From the NCBI GenBank assembly GCA_004555245.1, contig SFIS01000003.1, positions 24,563 to 88,562 on the forward strand: a stretch of DNA of 64,000 nucleotides, written 5' to 3'. The notes beneath the pieces are model-generated. The model did no database searches and had not been told where the DNA came from. It worked only from the letters and a program-made list of their open reading frames with translations. The DNA is from Bacteroidales bacterium (GTDB taxonomy: Bacteria > Bacteroidota > Bacteroidia > Bacteroidales > Bacteroidaceae). Shown here piece by piece: positions 24,208 through 32,748 of this stretch; within the stretch, counting starts at the first letter, position 1, and each line of letters opens with the position of its first letter. The translations under genes were made by a program, and so were the position numbers.

Positions 24208-26589
24208 TCAGCTGCATATCCTGTATGTCAGAGCAGCGAGCAGCCATGCCGTCATGGTGGTGTATGCGGCCGCGAAAAGTGCCCACCGCCACGACCCGGC
24301 TTCCTGCCTTATCGCCGCAATGGTGGCGATGCAGGGGAAATAGAGCAGCACGAAGACGAGGAAAGACATTGCCGTTGCTGTTGTCACGCCGTCGGCGGTC
24401 ATCGCTTTTCGTATCTCCGAAGCGCCTTCCGTGCTTCCGTCTTCGTCAGCGTTTTCTTCAGCCTCCGCACCGTAGAGCACTGCCGTCGTTGATGCTACTA
24501 TCTCTTTCGCCCCTACGCCGGAGAGGATGCTGACGTCAAGTTTCCAGCTGAAGCCGAGGGGTTTGAATACCGGTTCCACAGCTTTTCCGATGGCTCCGAT
24601 GTAGCTTTGTTCCAGCTGCTCACTTTTCTCGAGGTGCGGGTTGTGCGGGTAGTAGCCCAGCGCCCATACTATGATGGACGCCACGAGAATGATGCCGCCC
24701 ATCTTCTTCAGATACTCTCGTCCCTTCTCCCAAGTGTGCCGTGCTATGGCAGCCGCTGTCGGGAAGCGGTAGGGCGGCAGTTCCATCACGAAGGGTGTGT
24801 CGTCGCCCCTGACGAGGAAGCGTGCGAGGAGGCGGCTCGACACCACCGCTACGGCGATGCCGAGCAGATAGAGCGAGAAGAGCACGACGGTCTGCTCCCG
24901 TGGTGTGAAGAATATCCCCGTTATCATGATATATATCGGCAGGCGTGCCGAGCATGACATAAAAGGCAGGATGAGCATCGTGATGAGGCGCGACCGCGGG
25001 CTTTCTATCGTCCTTGTGGCCATGACGGCGGGCACGTTGCATCCGAATCCCATGATGAGCGGAATGAACGACTTGCCGTGCAGCCCCATCTTGTGCATCA
25101 GGCGGTCCATGATGAATGCCGCGCGTGCCATATATCCCGAATCCTCCATATACGAGATGATGGCGTAGAGGATGAGAATCTGCGGAAGGAAGATGATTAC
25201 CGACCCCACGCCGCCCAGTATGCCGTCGATTGCCAGGTCCTTCAGCGCCCCGTCGGGCATTGCCGCGGCAAGTGTCGAGGACAGTATGCCGACAAGCTTC
25301 TCTATCATCGTCATGGGATATTCGCCCGCAGTGAATGTGATGTTGAACATCATGAAGATGATGAAGAGGAAGATGGGGAAGCCGATATACCGGTGTGTGA
25401 TGACATGGTCGATGAGATGCGTCACCTTGTAAGTGTCTTCCTTCGTCCCTATGCCGTATTCCGCCTCCTGCAGCGCGCCGTTGATGAAGCCGTATTTCGC
25501 GTCCATGATGGCAGTCTCGGGGTCGCATTTCAGTTCGCGTTCAATGACGGCGGCGGCTTTCTCGCGTGTGGCTGCGATGTCCGCCGCCGACGGTAGGGTT
25601 TGTGCGAAAGCCGTGGCTGTGGCGTCGCCCTCAAGAAGTTTTATGGCGAGGTAGCGCGGCGTGTAGCGGCGTCTCACGCGCTCTTCGGTGCGCAGTTTCA
25701 CGCGCAGGGCGTCGATGCCTTGCTCTACGTATGTGCCGTGGTTAATGTGTATGTGCCCCTCCTTTATTTTCCCCTCGTAGATGGCGATGATGGTCCTGAA
25801 GAGGTCATCTACGCCGCGTCCCGTCTTGAAGACGGTGGGCACCATGGGCACGGCGAGCAGTTTCCCCAGACGCACATGGTCGATGTTGTCCCCGCGCCGT
25901 TCTGTCTCGTCGAACATGTTGAGTGCGCACACCATGCGCAGGTGCATGTCGATGAGTTGTGTGGTGAGATACAGGTTGCGTTCAAGGTTCGAGGCGTCGA
26001 GTACGTTCAGCACGACGTCGGGCGTCTTCTCTATTATCTGTCTCCTGACATACATCTCTTCCGGGCTGTAGGCGGAGAGCGAGTATGTGCCGGGCAGATC
26101 GACGATGTGGAACTCATATCCCTCAAACTCTGCGATGCCCTCTTTCGCCTCTACGGTGACGCCCGAGTAGTTGCCCACCCGTTCGCGCGCCCCCGACACA
26201 AAGTTGAAGAGCGATGTCTTCCCGCAGTTCGGATTTCCCACAAGTGCCACGTTGATGTGGTGTCGCCGCTTCTGCACGGCGGCGGTCATTATCTCGTCGT
26301 CGTCCTTGCACGGGCATGAGAAGTCTGTCGCCGAATCCGCCAGGGCTCTCGACCGCAGCGCCTCCGCCATCGTCACCACCTGTATGTGGTCTGCCTCCTC
26401 GCGGCGCAGCGATATCTCGTAGCCCATGATGAGATATTTCACCGGGTCGCGAAGCGGCGCGTCCTCAAGTGCGGTAATCTCTTTCCCCTTCACAAACCCC
26501 ATCTCCATGATGCGTTTGCGGAAGCCTCCGTGGCCGTACACCTTCACTATGACAGCCGTCTCGCCCGTATGCAGTTCTGATAGTCTCAT
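24208..26589 (-). CDS. feoB: FeoA-FeoB fusion, ferrous iron transporter
   Basis: Imports Fe2+ across the inner membrane. The 793-residue protein begins with a FeoA-like SH3 domain (about 1-75, MRLSELHTGE, then FRKRIMEMGFVKG), followed by the FeoB G domain with G1 GNPNCGKTS (118-126), G3 DLPGTYSL and NMFDE as the G4 region, and then the polytopic transport domain with its Gate motifs (GFGCNVPAVMATR). An in-frame ATG at 26616 is excluded because a -7 element overlaps it; the ATG at 26589 fits the FeoA N-terminus. FeoAB fusions are usual in Bacteroidota. The Cys-rich peptide and AraC gene follow. Confidence 0.96.
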   Translation of the reverse strand: MRLSELHTGETAVIVKVYGHGGFRKRIMEMGFVKGKEITALEDAPLRDPVKYLIMGYEISLRREEADHIQVVTMAEALRSRALADSATDFSCPCKDDDEIMTAAVQKRRHHINVALVGNPNCGKTSLFNFVSGARERVGNYSGVTVEAKEGIAEFEGYEFHIVDLPGTYSLSAYSPEEMYVRRQIIEKTPDVVLNVLDASNLERNLYLTTQLIDMHLRMVCALNMFDETERRGDNIDHVRLGKLLAVPMVPTVFKTGRGVDDLFRTIIAIYEGKIKEGHIHINHGTYVEQGIDALRVKLRTEERVRRRYTPRYLAIKLLEGDATATAFAQTLPSAADIAATREKAAAVIERELKCDPETAIMDAKYGFINGALQEAEYGIGTKEDTYKVTHLIDHVITHRYIGFPIFLFIIFMMFNITFTAGEYPMTMIEKLVGILSSTLAAAMPDGALKDLAIDGILGGVGSVIIFLPQILILYAIISYMEDSGYMARAAFIMDRLMHKMGLHGKSFIPLIMGFGCNVPAVMATRTIESPRSRLITMLILPFMSCSARLPIYIMITGIFFTPREQTVVLFSLYLLGIAVAVVSSRLLARFLVRGDDTPFVMELPPYRFPTAAAIARHTWEKGREYLKKMGGIILVASIIVWALGYYPHNPHLEKSEQLEQSYIGAIGKAVEPVFKPLGFSWKLDVSILSGVGAKEIVASTTAVLYGAEAEENADEDGSTEGASEIRKAMTADGVTTATAMSFLVFVLLYFPCIATIAAIRQEAGSWRWALFAAAYTTMTAWLLAALTYRICS

Positions 26590-26615
26590 TTCCGTTTCGT
26601 TTGTTTTACAATCCA

Positions 26616-26623
26616 CAAAGTTA
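26616..26623 (-). promoter_or_regulatory. -7 element of feoAB
   Basis: TAACTTTG on the minus strand, 26 bp before the feoAB start, fits TAnnTTTG. A start site about 7 nt downstream leaves a very short leader and rules out the upstream ATG at 26616. The -33 box is not clear. Confidence 0.55.
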
Positions 26624-26772
26624 CAAAAAACCTTCCGAGCGCATATCCTGTTTATACATCTTTTAAACTCTTTTATCGCATTTGTGAATCTCGCCTTCTC
26701 TGTCTATATGTAAGGAAAACCGCCGAATGTAAGATAAAAAGCAGGAAAATACGATGTTTTTTCTTACAAAAG

Positions 26773-26803
26773 TTGCACAATTCAATAAAAAGTTATAACT
26801 TTG
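26773..26803 (+). promoter_or_regulatory. Promoter of asnA
   Basis: TTG (26773-26775), 20 nt, then TAACTTTG (26796-26803) followed by CAGCG. This is a complete Bacteroidota housekeeping promoter 65 bp before the asnA start. Confidence 0.75.
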
Positions 26804-26868
26804 CAGCGTTTTTTCAGAAATGCCGCACATTCCGGCAGACAATACAAACCGTACATAACCATACGATA

Positions 26869-27906
26869 ATGAGCAGACTTATCAAACCTGCAGGCTACCG
26901 CCCGCTTCTCGACTGCGTGCAGACTGAGCAGGGCATCAAACTGATAAAGGAGTTTTTCCAGCAGAACCTCAGCACCGAGCTGCGCCTCCGCCGCGTCACG
27001 GCACCCCTCTTCGTCCTGAAGGGTCTGGGCATCAACGACGACCTCAACGGCGTGGAGCGCGCCGTCACCTTCCCCATCAAAGAGCTCGGCGACGCCAAGG
27101 CGGAGGTGGTGCATTCCCTTGCTAAATGGAAGAGGATGAAACTCGCCGAGGACCATATCCCTCCCGGCTACGGCATCTACACCGACATGAACGCCATACG
27201 CGCCGACGAGGAACTCGACAACCTCCATTCGCTGTATGTCGATCAGTGGGACTGGGAGGCTGTCATTACGCCCGGACAGCGCACGCAGAAAGCACTGCGC
27301 GAGACGGTGAGCCGCATCTACGGCGCCATACGCCGCACGGAGTATCTCGCCTGCGAGTGGTATCCGCAGCTGAAGCCTTTCCTCCCTGAGACGATACATT
27401 TCGTACATGCCGAAGAACTGCTGCAGCAGTATCCCAGCCTCTCGCCGAAGGAGCGGGAAGACGAGGTGTGCAGGAAATACGGCGCGGTCTTCGTCATCGG
27501 CATAGGGTCGAAACTCTCCAACGGCGAGAAACACGATGGGCGCGCTCCCGACTATGACGACTGGAGCACGGTTGACGAGAACGGCTCCGTAGGGCTCAAC
27601 GGCGACATACTGATATGGTACCCCGTTCTGCAACGCTCCATCGAGCTCTCGTCCATGGGCATCCGCGTTGACAGAGACGCCCTGCTCAGGCAACTCGACA
27701 CAGAGGGCATGAACGACCGCCGCAGCCTCTACTTCCACCGCCAGCTGCTCGAAGGCAAACTGCCCCTCTCCATCGGCGGCGGAATAGGGCAGAGCCGCCT
27801 CTGCATGGTGATGCTCCACAAGGCGCACATCGGAGAGATACAGGCAAGCATCTGGCCTGACAGCATGAGGCAGGAGTGTCGAGAGGCAGGGATGCCGCTC
27901 ATCTGA
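26869..27906 (+). CDS. asnA: Aspartate--ammonia ligase (asparagine synthetase A)
   Basis: Makes asparagine from aspartate, ammonia and ATP; related to class II tRNA synthetases. The 345-residue protein begins MSRLIKPAGYRPLL and contains FFQQNLSTELRLRRVTAPLFV, VHSLAKWKRMKL, YTDMNAIR and the C-terminal GGGIGQSRLCM, all characteristic of AsnA. The ATG at 26869 is chosen since the frame upstream runs into the promoter. It stands alone, with its own promoter and terminator. Confidence 0.97.
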   Translation: MSRLIKPAGYRPLLDCVQTEQGIKLIKEFFQQNLSTELRLRRVTAPLFVLKGLGINDDLNGVERAVTFPIKELGDAKAEVVHSLAKWKRMKLAEDHIPPGYGIYTDMNAIRADEELDNLHSLYVDQWDWEAVITPGQRTQKALRETVSRIYGAIRRTEYLACEWYPQLKPFLPETIHFVHAEELLQQYPSLSPKEREDEVCRKYGAVFVIGIGSKLSNGEKHDGRAPDYDDWSTVDENGSVGLNGDILIWYPVLQRSIELSSMGIRVDRDALLRQLDTEGMNDRRSLYFHRQLLEGKLPLSIGGGIGQSRLCMVMLHKAHIGEIQASIWPDSMRQECREAGMPLI

Positions 27907-27950
27907 CGTACACCCGGCAGACTTCGCTTTAGCATATCATCATAACCCGT

Positions 27951-28018
27951 ACAGCTCCCTGTCGTCACGGAAACGCACCCCCGTGTTTCCCTGACGGCAG
28001 GGAGCTGTCTTTGTTTTC
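27951..28018 (+). terminator. Terminator of asnA
   Basis: A long hairpin: outer stem ACAGCTCCCTG/CAGGGAGCTGT, then CGTC/GACG and GGAAAC/GTTTCC toward the loop, followed by CTTTGTTTTCC. Very stable and well placed. Confidence 0.85.
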
Positions 28019-28097
28019 CATACACCAGCCCCTTTCCCCACCTCCGGGAGCATACTCGTCACGCAGCTTTTGCTGTCGTTTTCGTGTTTCGACAGCA

Positions 28098-28194
28098 ACC
28101 ATACGAACTTTTGACTGCTACCATACGAACTTTTGAAAGCAATCATACGAACTTTTGACTGCTACCATACGAACTTTTGACTGCTATCATACGA
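28098..28194. repeat. Tandem array of 22-bp units, type 1
   Basis: Four complete units of ACCATACGAACTTTTGACTG plus CT start at 28098, 28120, 28142 and 28164, with a broken fifth from 28186. Differences are few (ATC for ACC; GAAAGCA for GACTGCT in unit 2). There are no spacers, so this is not a CRISPR. Confidence 0.95.
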
Positions 28195-28212
28195 TCACGA
28201 CTTAATGTTTTC

Positions 28213-28278
28213 GAGACCACGAAAGGCTCATAATGAGACCACGAAAGGCTCATAATGAGACCACGAAAGGCTCTTGAC
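28213..28278. repeat. Tandem array of 22-bp units, type 2
   Basis: Three units of GAGACCACGAAAGGCTCATA plus AT start at 28213, 28235 and 28257; the last degenerates at its 3' end. At each junction CTCAT-A-ATGAG forms a perfect small palindrome. Confidence 0.95.
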
Positions 28279-28401
28279 GGTGCCACGGAAGACACCTGCC
28301 CGAACCGTTGCCGGCATATATAAGCACCGCCGACGGCACTTTTCGTCGTCACCGACAGTGTCATATCTGTGCCATGATTGGCGTTTCGCGTGTCCGCGAA
28401 T

Positions 28402-28473
28402 AAAAAAAGAAGAGGCAGCCCCTGTTGTCGTGAAAGCCTCGGACGGCTTTTCTGCAACAACGGGAGCTGCCTC
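28402..28473 (-). terminator. Terminator of uvrB
   Basis: On the minus strand, stem GAGGCAGC/GCTGCCTC extended by CCTGTTGT/ACAACGG pairing, ending in TTCTTTTTTT (plus-strand A-run near 28402-28408). Confidence 0.85.
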
Positions 28474-28527
28474 TCTGTGTGCCGCCTTGTGTGATGCGGG
28501 GACGGCATGAATGCCCGCAGAAGGCTG

Positions 28528-30642
28528 CTATTCCTCCTCCATGTACGACGAGAGCATGAGCAGTTCGTCGCGGTATTGTGCCGCCTGTATGAAGTCGAGG
28601 TTCTTCGCCGCCTCGCGCATGAGCGCCGTGGTGTGTGCGATGCACTTGCGCAGCTCCTCTTTCGACATCTTCCCATAGACGGGCAGGGCGGCGTCGGCTG
28701 CCATTCCTCCGCCTTCTTCCGGAAGAAGGTATCTTCTCTCCGACGGCTCGACGTATATCTCTCGCCGCTTCGCCATATCTTCGTAGTGTGAGGCGCGTGA
28801 TGTCGGGGCGGTGCCCTTGACGGCGTCGAACTCCTGCTTGCGCATGGCGGCGAGGCCTCCGTCGGTGACGGCCTTGTGTATCTGGCGCGGAATGATGCCG
28901 TGCTCCTCGTTGTACGCCATCTGTTTCCGGCGGCGTCGCGCCGTCTCGTCGATGGTGGTCTGCATCGACCGAGTGACGGTGTCGGCGTACATGATTACCA
29001 GTCCGTTGACGTTGCGGGCGGCGCGCCCCGCCATCTGCGTCATGCCGCGGGCGTTGCGCAGGAATCCCTCCTTGTCTGCGTCGAGGATGGCGACGAGCGA
29101 GACCTCGGGAAGGTCGAGACCCTCGCGCAGCAGGTTGACGCCGACGAGGACGTCGTAGGTGCCGGCGCGCAGGTCGTTGAGAATCTTTATTCGGTCAAGC
29201 GTATCGACGTCGGAGTGTATGTAGGCTGTCGGAATGCCGTGGTTCAGCAGATATTCCGTCGTCTCCTCTGCCAGGCGTTTTGTCAGCGTGATGACAAGGG
29301 TGCGCTCGCGGCGTTCCTGGCGCACCACAATCTCGTTCAGCAGGTCGTCAATCTGGTTGTGTGTGGGACGCACGAGAATCTCGGGGTCGAGCAGTCCCGT
29401 AGGGCGTATGATCTGCTCTACGACGACGCCTTCAGCCTGTTCAAGCTCGTAGGGTGCGGGAGTGGCGGAGACGTAGATGACCTGCCGTGCGAGGGTCTCG
29501 AACTCCTCGAACTTCAGCGGACGGTTGTCGAAGGCGGCGGGCAGGCGGAAGCCGTACTCCACGAGGTTGCGCTTGCGCGAGCGGTCGTTGCCCCACATGG
29601 CGTGAAGCTGCGGCACGGAGGCGTGGCTCTCGTCGATGATGACGAGGACGTCCTTGGGGAAGAAGTCGAAGAGGCAGTAGGGACGCTCGCCCGCCTGGCG
29701 CCCGTCGAAATAGCGCGAGTAGTTCTCGATGCCCGAGCAGTGGCCAAGTTCCTTTATCATCTCCATGTCGTTCTCCACACGTTCCTTGATGCGCTGTGCC
29801 CGCAGCGTGTCGCCCTTCTCCTCGTAGTATGCGATGCGCTCGCACAGGTCGTCCTGTATCTGGCGCAGGGCGATGTCGGTCTGCTCTTTAGACGTGACGA
29901 AGATGTTGGCGGGAAAGACCTGGTACTCGTCGAAGGAGGCAAGGCGGCGGAGCGTGACGGCGTCGAGCTCTTCGATGCCCTCTATCGTGTCGCCCCACAT
30001 TGTGACGCGCAGTATGCGCTCGCTGTATGCCATAGCGATGTCGATGGTGTCGCCCTTCACACGGAAAGTGCCGCGCTCGAGAGCCATGTCGTTGCGGGTG
30101 TAGAGGGCATCGACAAGGCGCCGCAGCAGTACGTTGCGGTCGATGTCGCTGTCGCGGCGCAGGGTGATGACCGAACCTTTCATCGCCGCCGGGCCGCCCA
30201 TGCCGTAGATGCACGACACGGAAGCCACCACGACGATGTCGCGCCTGCCGGAGAGGAGCGACGAGACGGCGGAGAGGCGCAGGCGGTCGATGTCTTCGTT
30301 GATGGCAAGGTCCTTCTCTATGTATGTGTCGGAAGACGGCATGTAGGCCTCCGGCTGGTAGTAGTCGTAGTAGGATACGTAATACTCCACCGCATTGCGG
30401 GGGAAGAAGCCCTTCATCTCTTCGTAGAGCTGGGCGGCGAGCGTCTTGTTGTGCGACAGGATGAGGGTGGGGCGGTTGACGTTGGCTATGACATTGGCGA
30501 CGGTGAATGTCTTGCCGGAACCCGTCACGCCCAGCAGCACCTGCGCACGGTCGCCCCTGAGCACACCCTCGCTCAGCTGCGCGATGGCATCCGGCTGGTC
30601 GCCCGTAGGCTCGTATCTTGATGTAAGGGAAAATTTGTCCAT
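28528..30642 (-). CDS. uvrB: Excinuclease ABC subunit UvrB
   Basis: DNA-damage verification helicase of nucleotide excision repair; loaded by UvrA and then recruits UvrC. The 704-residue protein has Walker A GVTGSGKT near residue 40, the beta-hairpin region YYDYYQPEAYMPSSDTYIEK, DESHA, the helicase motifs through GVNLLREGLDLPEVSLVAILDADKEG, QMAGRAARN, and a C-terminal UVR domain (KCIAHTTALMREAAKNLDF) for UvrC contact. Usual length. uvrA lies 10 kb away in this window. Confidence 0.98.
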   Translation of the reverse strand: MDKFSLTSRYEPTGDQPDAIAQLSEGVLRGDRAQVLLGVTGSGKTFTVANVIANVNRPTLILSHNKTLAAQLYEEMKGFFPRNAVEYYVSYYDYYQPEAYMPSSDTYIEKDLAINEDIDRLRLSAVSSLLSGRRDIVVVASVSCIYGMGGPAAMKGSVITLRRDSDIDRNVLLRRLVDALYTRNDMALERGTFRVKGDTIDIAMAYSERILRVTMWGDTIEGIEELDAVTLRRLASFDEYQVFPANIFVTSKEQTDIALRQIQDDLCERIAYYEEKGDTLRAQRIKERVENDMEMIKELGHCSGIENYSRYFDGRQAGERPYCLFDFFPKDVLVIIDESHASVPQLHAMWGNDRSRKRNLVEYGFRLPAAFDNRPLKFEEFETLARQVIYVSATPAPYELEQAEGVVVEQIIRPTGLLDPEILVRPTHNQIDDLLNEIVVRQERRERTLVITLTKRLAEETTEYLLNHGIPTAYIHSDVDTLDRIKILNDLRAGTYDVLVGVNLLREGLDLPEVSLVAILDADKEGFLRNARGMTQMAGRAARNVNGLVIMYADTVTRSMQTTIDETARRRRKQMAYNEEHGIIPRQIHKAVTDGGLAAMRKQEFDAVKGTAPTSRASHYEDMAKRREIYVEPSERRYLLPEEGGGMAADAALPVYGKMSKEELRKCIAHTTALMREAAKNLDFIQAAQYRDELLMLSSYMEEE

Positions 30643-30682
30643 GTCTGTCGGCTTTCTGATGAATGATGTTATGCAAGCCGTG

Positions 30683-30690
30683 CAAAATTA
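30683..30690 (-). promoter_or_regulatory. -7 element of uvrB
   Basis: TAATTTTG on the minus strand, 40 bp before the uvrB start, followed by CACGG. Upstream is a long T/A-rich stretch without a well-placed TTTG. Confidence 0.5.
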
Positions 30691-30753
30691 CACATTTTTT
30701 TTCAAATGTTTGTTATAAAATGTACCTGAATTACAAAAAAATATGTAAGATGC

Positions 30754-30784
30754 TTTGACAGACGGAAAAAAATGAGTAATTTTG
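30754..30784 (+). promoter_or_regulatory. Promoter of the bamD operon
   Basis: TTTG (30754-30757), 19 nt, then TAATTTTG (30777-30784) followed by CAGGG, 84 bp before the bamD start. A complete match to the Bacteroidota consensus. Confidence 0.75.
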
Positions 30785-30868
30785 CAGGGAAAAATCAAAT
30801 TTCGCACTCACGGCAGAACACCGCACGCTCTGCGGACAGACAACGCCGGAATGCGGAAAAGGCAGAAA

Positions 30869-31699
30869 ATGAAGAATCTTACCGTTTGCATACTTGTCTC
30901 AATCCTGGCCGCCGGTTGTACTAACGAGTTCAACGCCGTATATAAGTCAGATAACTACGAATACAAGTATGAATTTGCAAAACAATGCTTTGCAAGAGGA
31001 AAATACACCCAGTCCGCCGCATTGTTGGGAGAACTTGTGACAATATACAAGGGCACCGATAATGCGGAGGAATCGCTGTATATGTATGCCATGTCACTGT
31101 ACAGAAGCTCTGACTTCGAGGCGGCGAGCGACGCATTCCGGAAATGCTGCACGTCATACCCGAAGGGCACCTACACCGAGAGCGCGTATTTCTACGTGGC
31201 GGAGAGCCTGTACGAGAGCTCGCCCGAGCCGCGCCTCGACCAGTCGCCCACGCTGGCTGCCATAAAGGCCTACCAGGACTTCCTCGATATTTTCCCCAGG
31301 TCAAAACGCAGGCAGGACGCACAGGCAAGGATGCTTGAACTGCAGGACAAGCTCGTCATGAAAGAATACTACAACGCAAAGCTATACTACAACCTCGGGA
31401 CGTATTTCGGAAACTGCCTCAGCGGCGGATCAAACTATGAGGCGTGCATCATAACGGCGGAAAACGCACTGAAAGACTATCCCTATATGGACAAAAGGGA
31501 GGACTTCGCGCTCCTGATAATGAAAAGCAAATACTATCTCGCTGTACACAGCATAGAAAGCCGCAGACAGGAACGCTTCCAGAACGCCGAGGACGAATGC
31601 TACGGATTCATCAACGAATATCCTGATTCTAAAGAAAGGGACACCGCCGAGAAATTCATCGCGGTATGCAAGAAATATACTGGCGGGACAAATGAATGA
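30869..31699 (+). CDS. bamD: Outer membrane assembly lipoprotein BamD
   Basis: Lipoprotein of the BAM complex, which inserts beta-barrel proteins into the outer membrane. The 276-residue protein starts MKNLTVCILVSILAAGC, a lipoprotein signal with lipobox LAAGC. The mature part is a chain of TPR-like helix pairs, for example FAKQCFARGKYTQSAALLGEL, SLYRSSDFEAASDAFRKC and FINEYPDSKERDTAEKF. In-frame ATGs lie upstream at 30851 and earlier, but the signal peptide supports 30869. It opens the group bamD-rpoZ-DUF4293, a common Bacteroidales order. Confidence 0.93.
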   Translation: MKNLTVCILVSILAAGCTNEFNAVYKSDNYEYKYEFAKQCFARGKYTQSAALLGELVTIYKGTDNAEESLYMYAMSLYRSSDFEAASDAFRKCCTSYPKGTYTESAYFYVAESLYESSPEPRLDQSPTLAAIKAYQDFLDIFPRSKRRQDAQARMLELQDKLVMKEYYNAKLYYNLGTYFGNCLSGGSNYEACIITAENALKDYPYMDKREDFALLIMKSKYYLAVHSIESRRQERFQNAEDECYGFINEYPDSKERDTAEKFIAVCKKYTGGTNE

Positions 31700-31792
31700 C
31701 ACGCTGCAACAACGTGTAACACAAGAATATAAGAGGTGGGACTGCAAACTGCCACCGTCAAACAAAAATACAATAAACCACTGACATAAATT

Positions 31793-32128
31793 ATGGACTA
31801 CAAGAAATCAAAAGCACCTGCAAACACTGTCACAAGAAACATCGTCGATCTCAGCAACGATACGGGAAACATATACGAATCGGTGGCTATCATCGCAAAA
31901 CGCTCTAACCAGATAGCTGCGGAAATAAAGCAGGATCTGCAGAAGAAACTCGCCGAGTTCTCTTCATACAACGATACGCTCGAAGAGGTGTTCGAGAACA
32001 GAGAGCAGATTGAAATATCACGCTACTACGAGAAACTGCCTAAACCGACACTCCTCGCCACCGAAGAGTTTGAACAGGGACAGATTTACTGGCGGGACCC
32101 CATGCGCGACGCTAAGGCCGCAGAATGA
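31793..32128 (+). CDS. rpoZ: RNA polymerase omega subunit (Rpb6-type)
   Basis: Small subunit that supports assembly of RNA polymerase. The 111-residue protein has TGNIYESVAIIAKRSNQIAAEIKQDL, the omega/Rpb6 core, and the Bacteroidota-specific continuation EEVFENREQIEISRYYEKLPKPTL. It lies 93 bp after bamD with no terminator between. Confidence 0.9.
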   Translation: MDYKKSKAPANTVTRNIVDLSNDTGNIYESVAIIAKRSNQIAAEIKQDLQKKLAEFSSYNDTLEEVFENREQIEISRYYEKLPKPTLLATEEFEQGQIYWRDPMRDAKAAE

Positions 32129-32195
32129 CATGACGGGAATGTGACAAAGACAACATAACCACCTGCCTTGACATCACCAACAAACAAACAGAAGC

Positions 32196-32654
32196 ATGAT
32201 ACAGCGAATACAAACTATATACCTGCTGCTGGCCGCCATACTCTTGACAGTGTGTGCCTGCCTGCCCATCGGAACATTTGTGCCTACGGCTGTCGGCATA
32301 CCGTCAGAGATGTACAACATCTCGATAATCAACGGAGAGACAGGGACATGGGACTTCTCAGGCTTCTCGCTCTTTATGCTGCTGGTCGCCGCTGCCGCTG
32401 TCACGGTGATGAATGTCTTCAACTATCATAACCGGAAAAAACAGAAAAACTATTGCAACATCGCCATTCTCGTAGCAGTGTTGTGGATAGCGGACTATTT
32501 CATCTCAGCCGAACTGCTATGCCCCGAAGGCATGGAGTTCAAATACGGCTTCGCGGCTGCTCTGCCCTTCTTCGCCATCATCTTGATATGGCTCGCGAGA
32601 AAAGGCATCATTCACGACGAGAACCTGATAAAAGCCGCTGACAGAATAAGATGA
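32196..32654 (+). CDS. DUF4293 family membrane protein
   Basis: Inner-membrane protein of unknown function found almost only in Bacteroidota, usually right after the omega subunit gene, as here. The 152-residue protein begins MIQRIQTIYLLLAAIL, the family's typical N-terminus, and has four predicted membrane helices (about 7-27, 55-75, 86-106, 118-136) and a charged C-terminus. No catalytic motif was seen. Confidence 0.85.
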   Translation: MIQRIQTIYLLLAAILLTVCACLPIGTFVPTAVGIPSEMYNISIINGETGTWDFSGFSLFMLLVAAAAVTVMNVFNYHNRKKQKNYCNIAILVAVLWIADYFISAELLCPEGMEFKYGFAAALPFFAIILIWLARKGIIHDENLIKAADRIR

Positions 32655-32690
32655 TCTGAACGTGTCACCTCAAACCCCTAACACGTTTCA

Positions 32691-32727
32691 CTCGTCAACT
32701 CGTCAACTGAAATACCCGTCAACTAAT
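32691..32727. repeat. GTCAACT-type dispersed repeat, copy 2
   Basis: CTCGTCAA repeats followed by GTCAACTGAAATACCCGTC and AACTAA, 22 bp before the GT5-like start codon; one difference from the copy at 15447-15474 over 26 bp. Confidence 0.6.
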
Positions 32728-32748
32728 AAAATTTTATCGAAAGTTAAT

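Larger units (their letters stand above)
27907..28527. other. Repeat-bearing spacer between asnA and uvrB (convergent)
   Basis: About 620 bp without a credible gene. In order it holds the asnA terminator, a 22-bp tandem array (28098-28185), a second, unrelated 22-bp tandem array (28213-28278), a stretch of about 120 bp with nothing recognisable, and the uvrB terminator. Confidence 0.7.

Noticed and set aside
26782..27828. 348-codon frame opposite asnA
   Set aside because: Antisense shadow of a clearly identified gene; no family resemblance.
28098..28278. Possible CRISPR array
   Set aside because: Units follow each other directly without spacers, and no cas genes are present; these are plain tandem repeats.
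28876..30621. 581-codon open frame on the plus strand opposite uvrB
   Set aside because: It is fully antisense to uvrB, its translation is Val/Asp/Arg-rich without any motif, and such frames arise from the codon use of the real gene.
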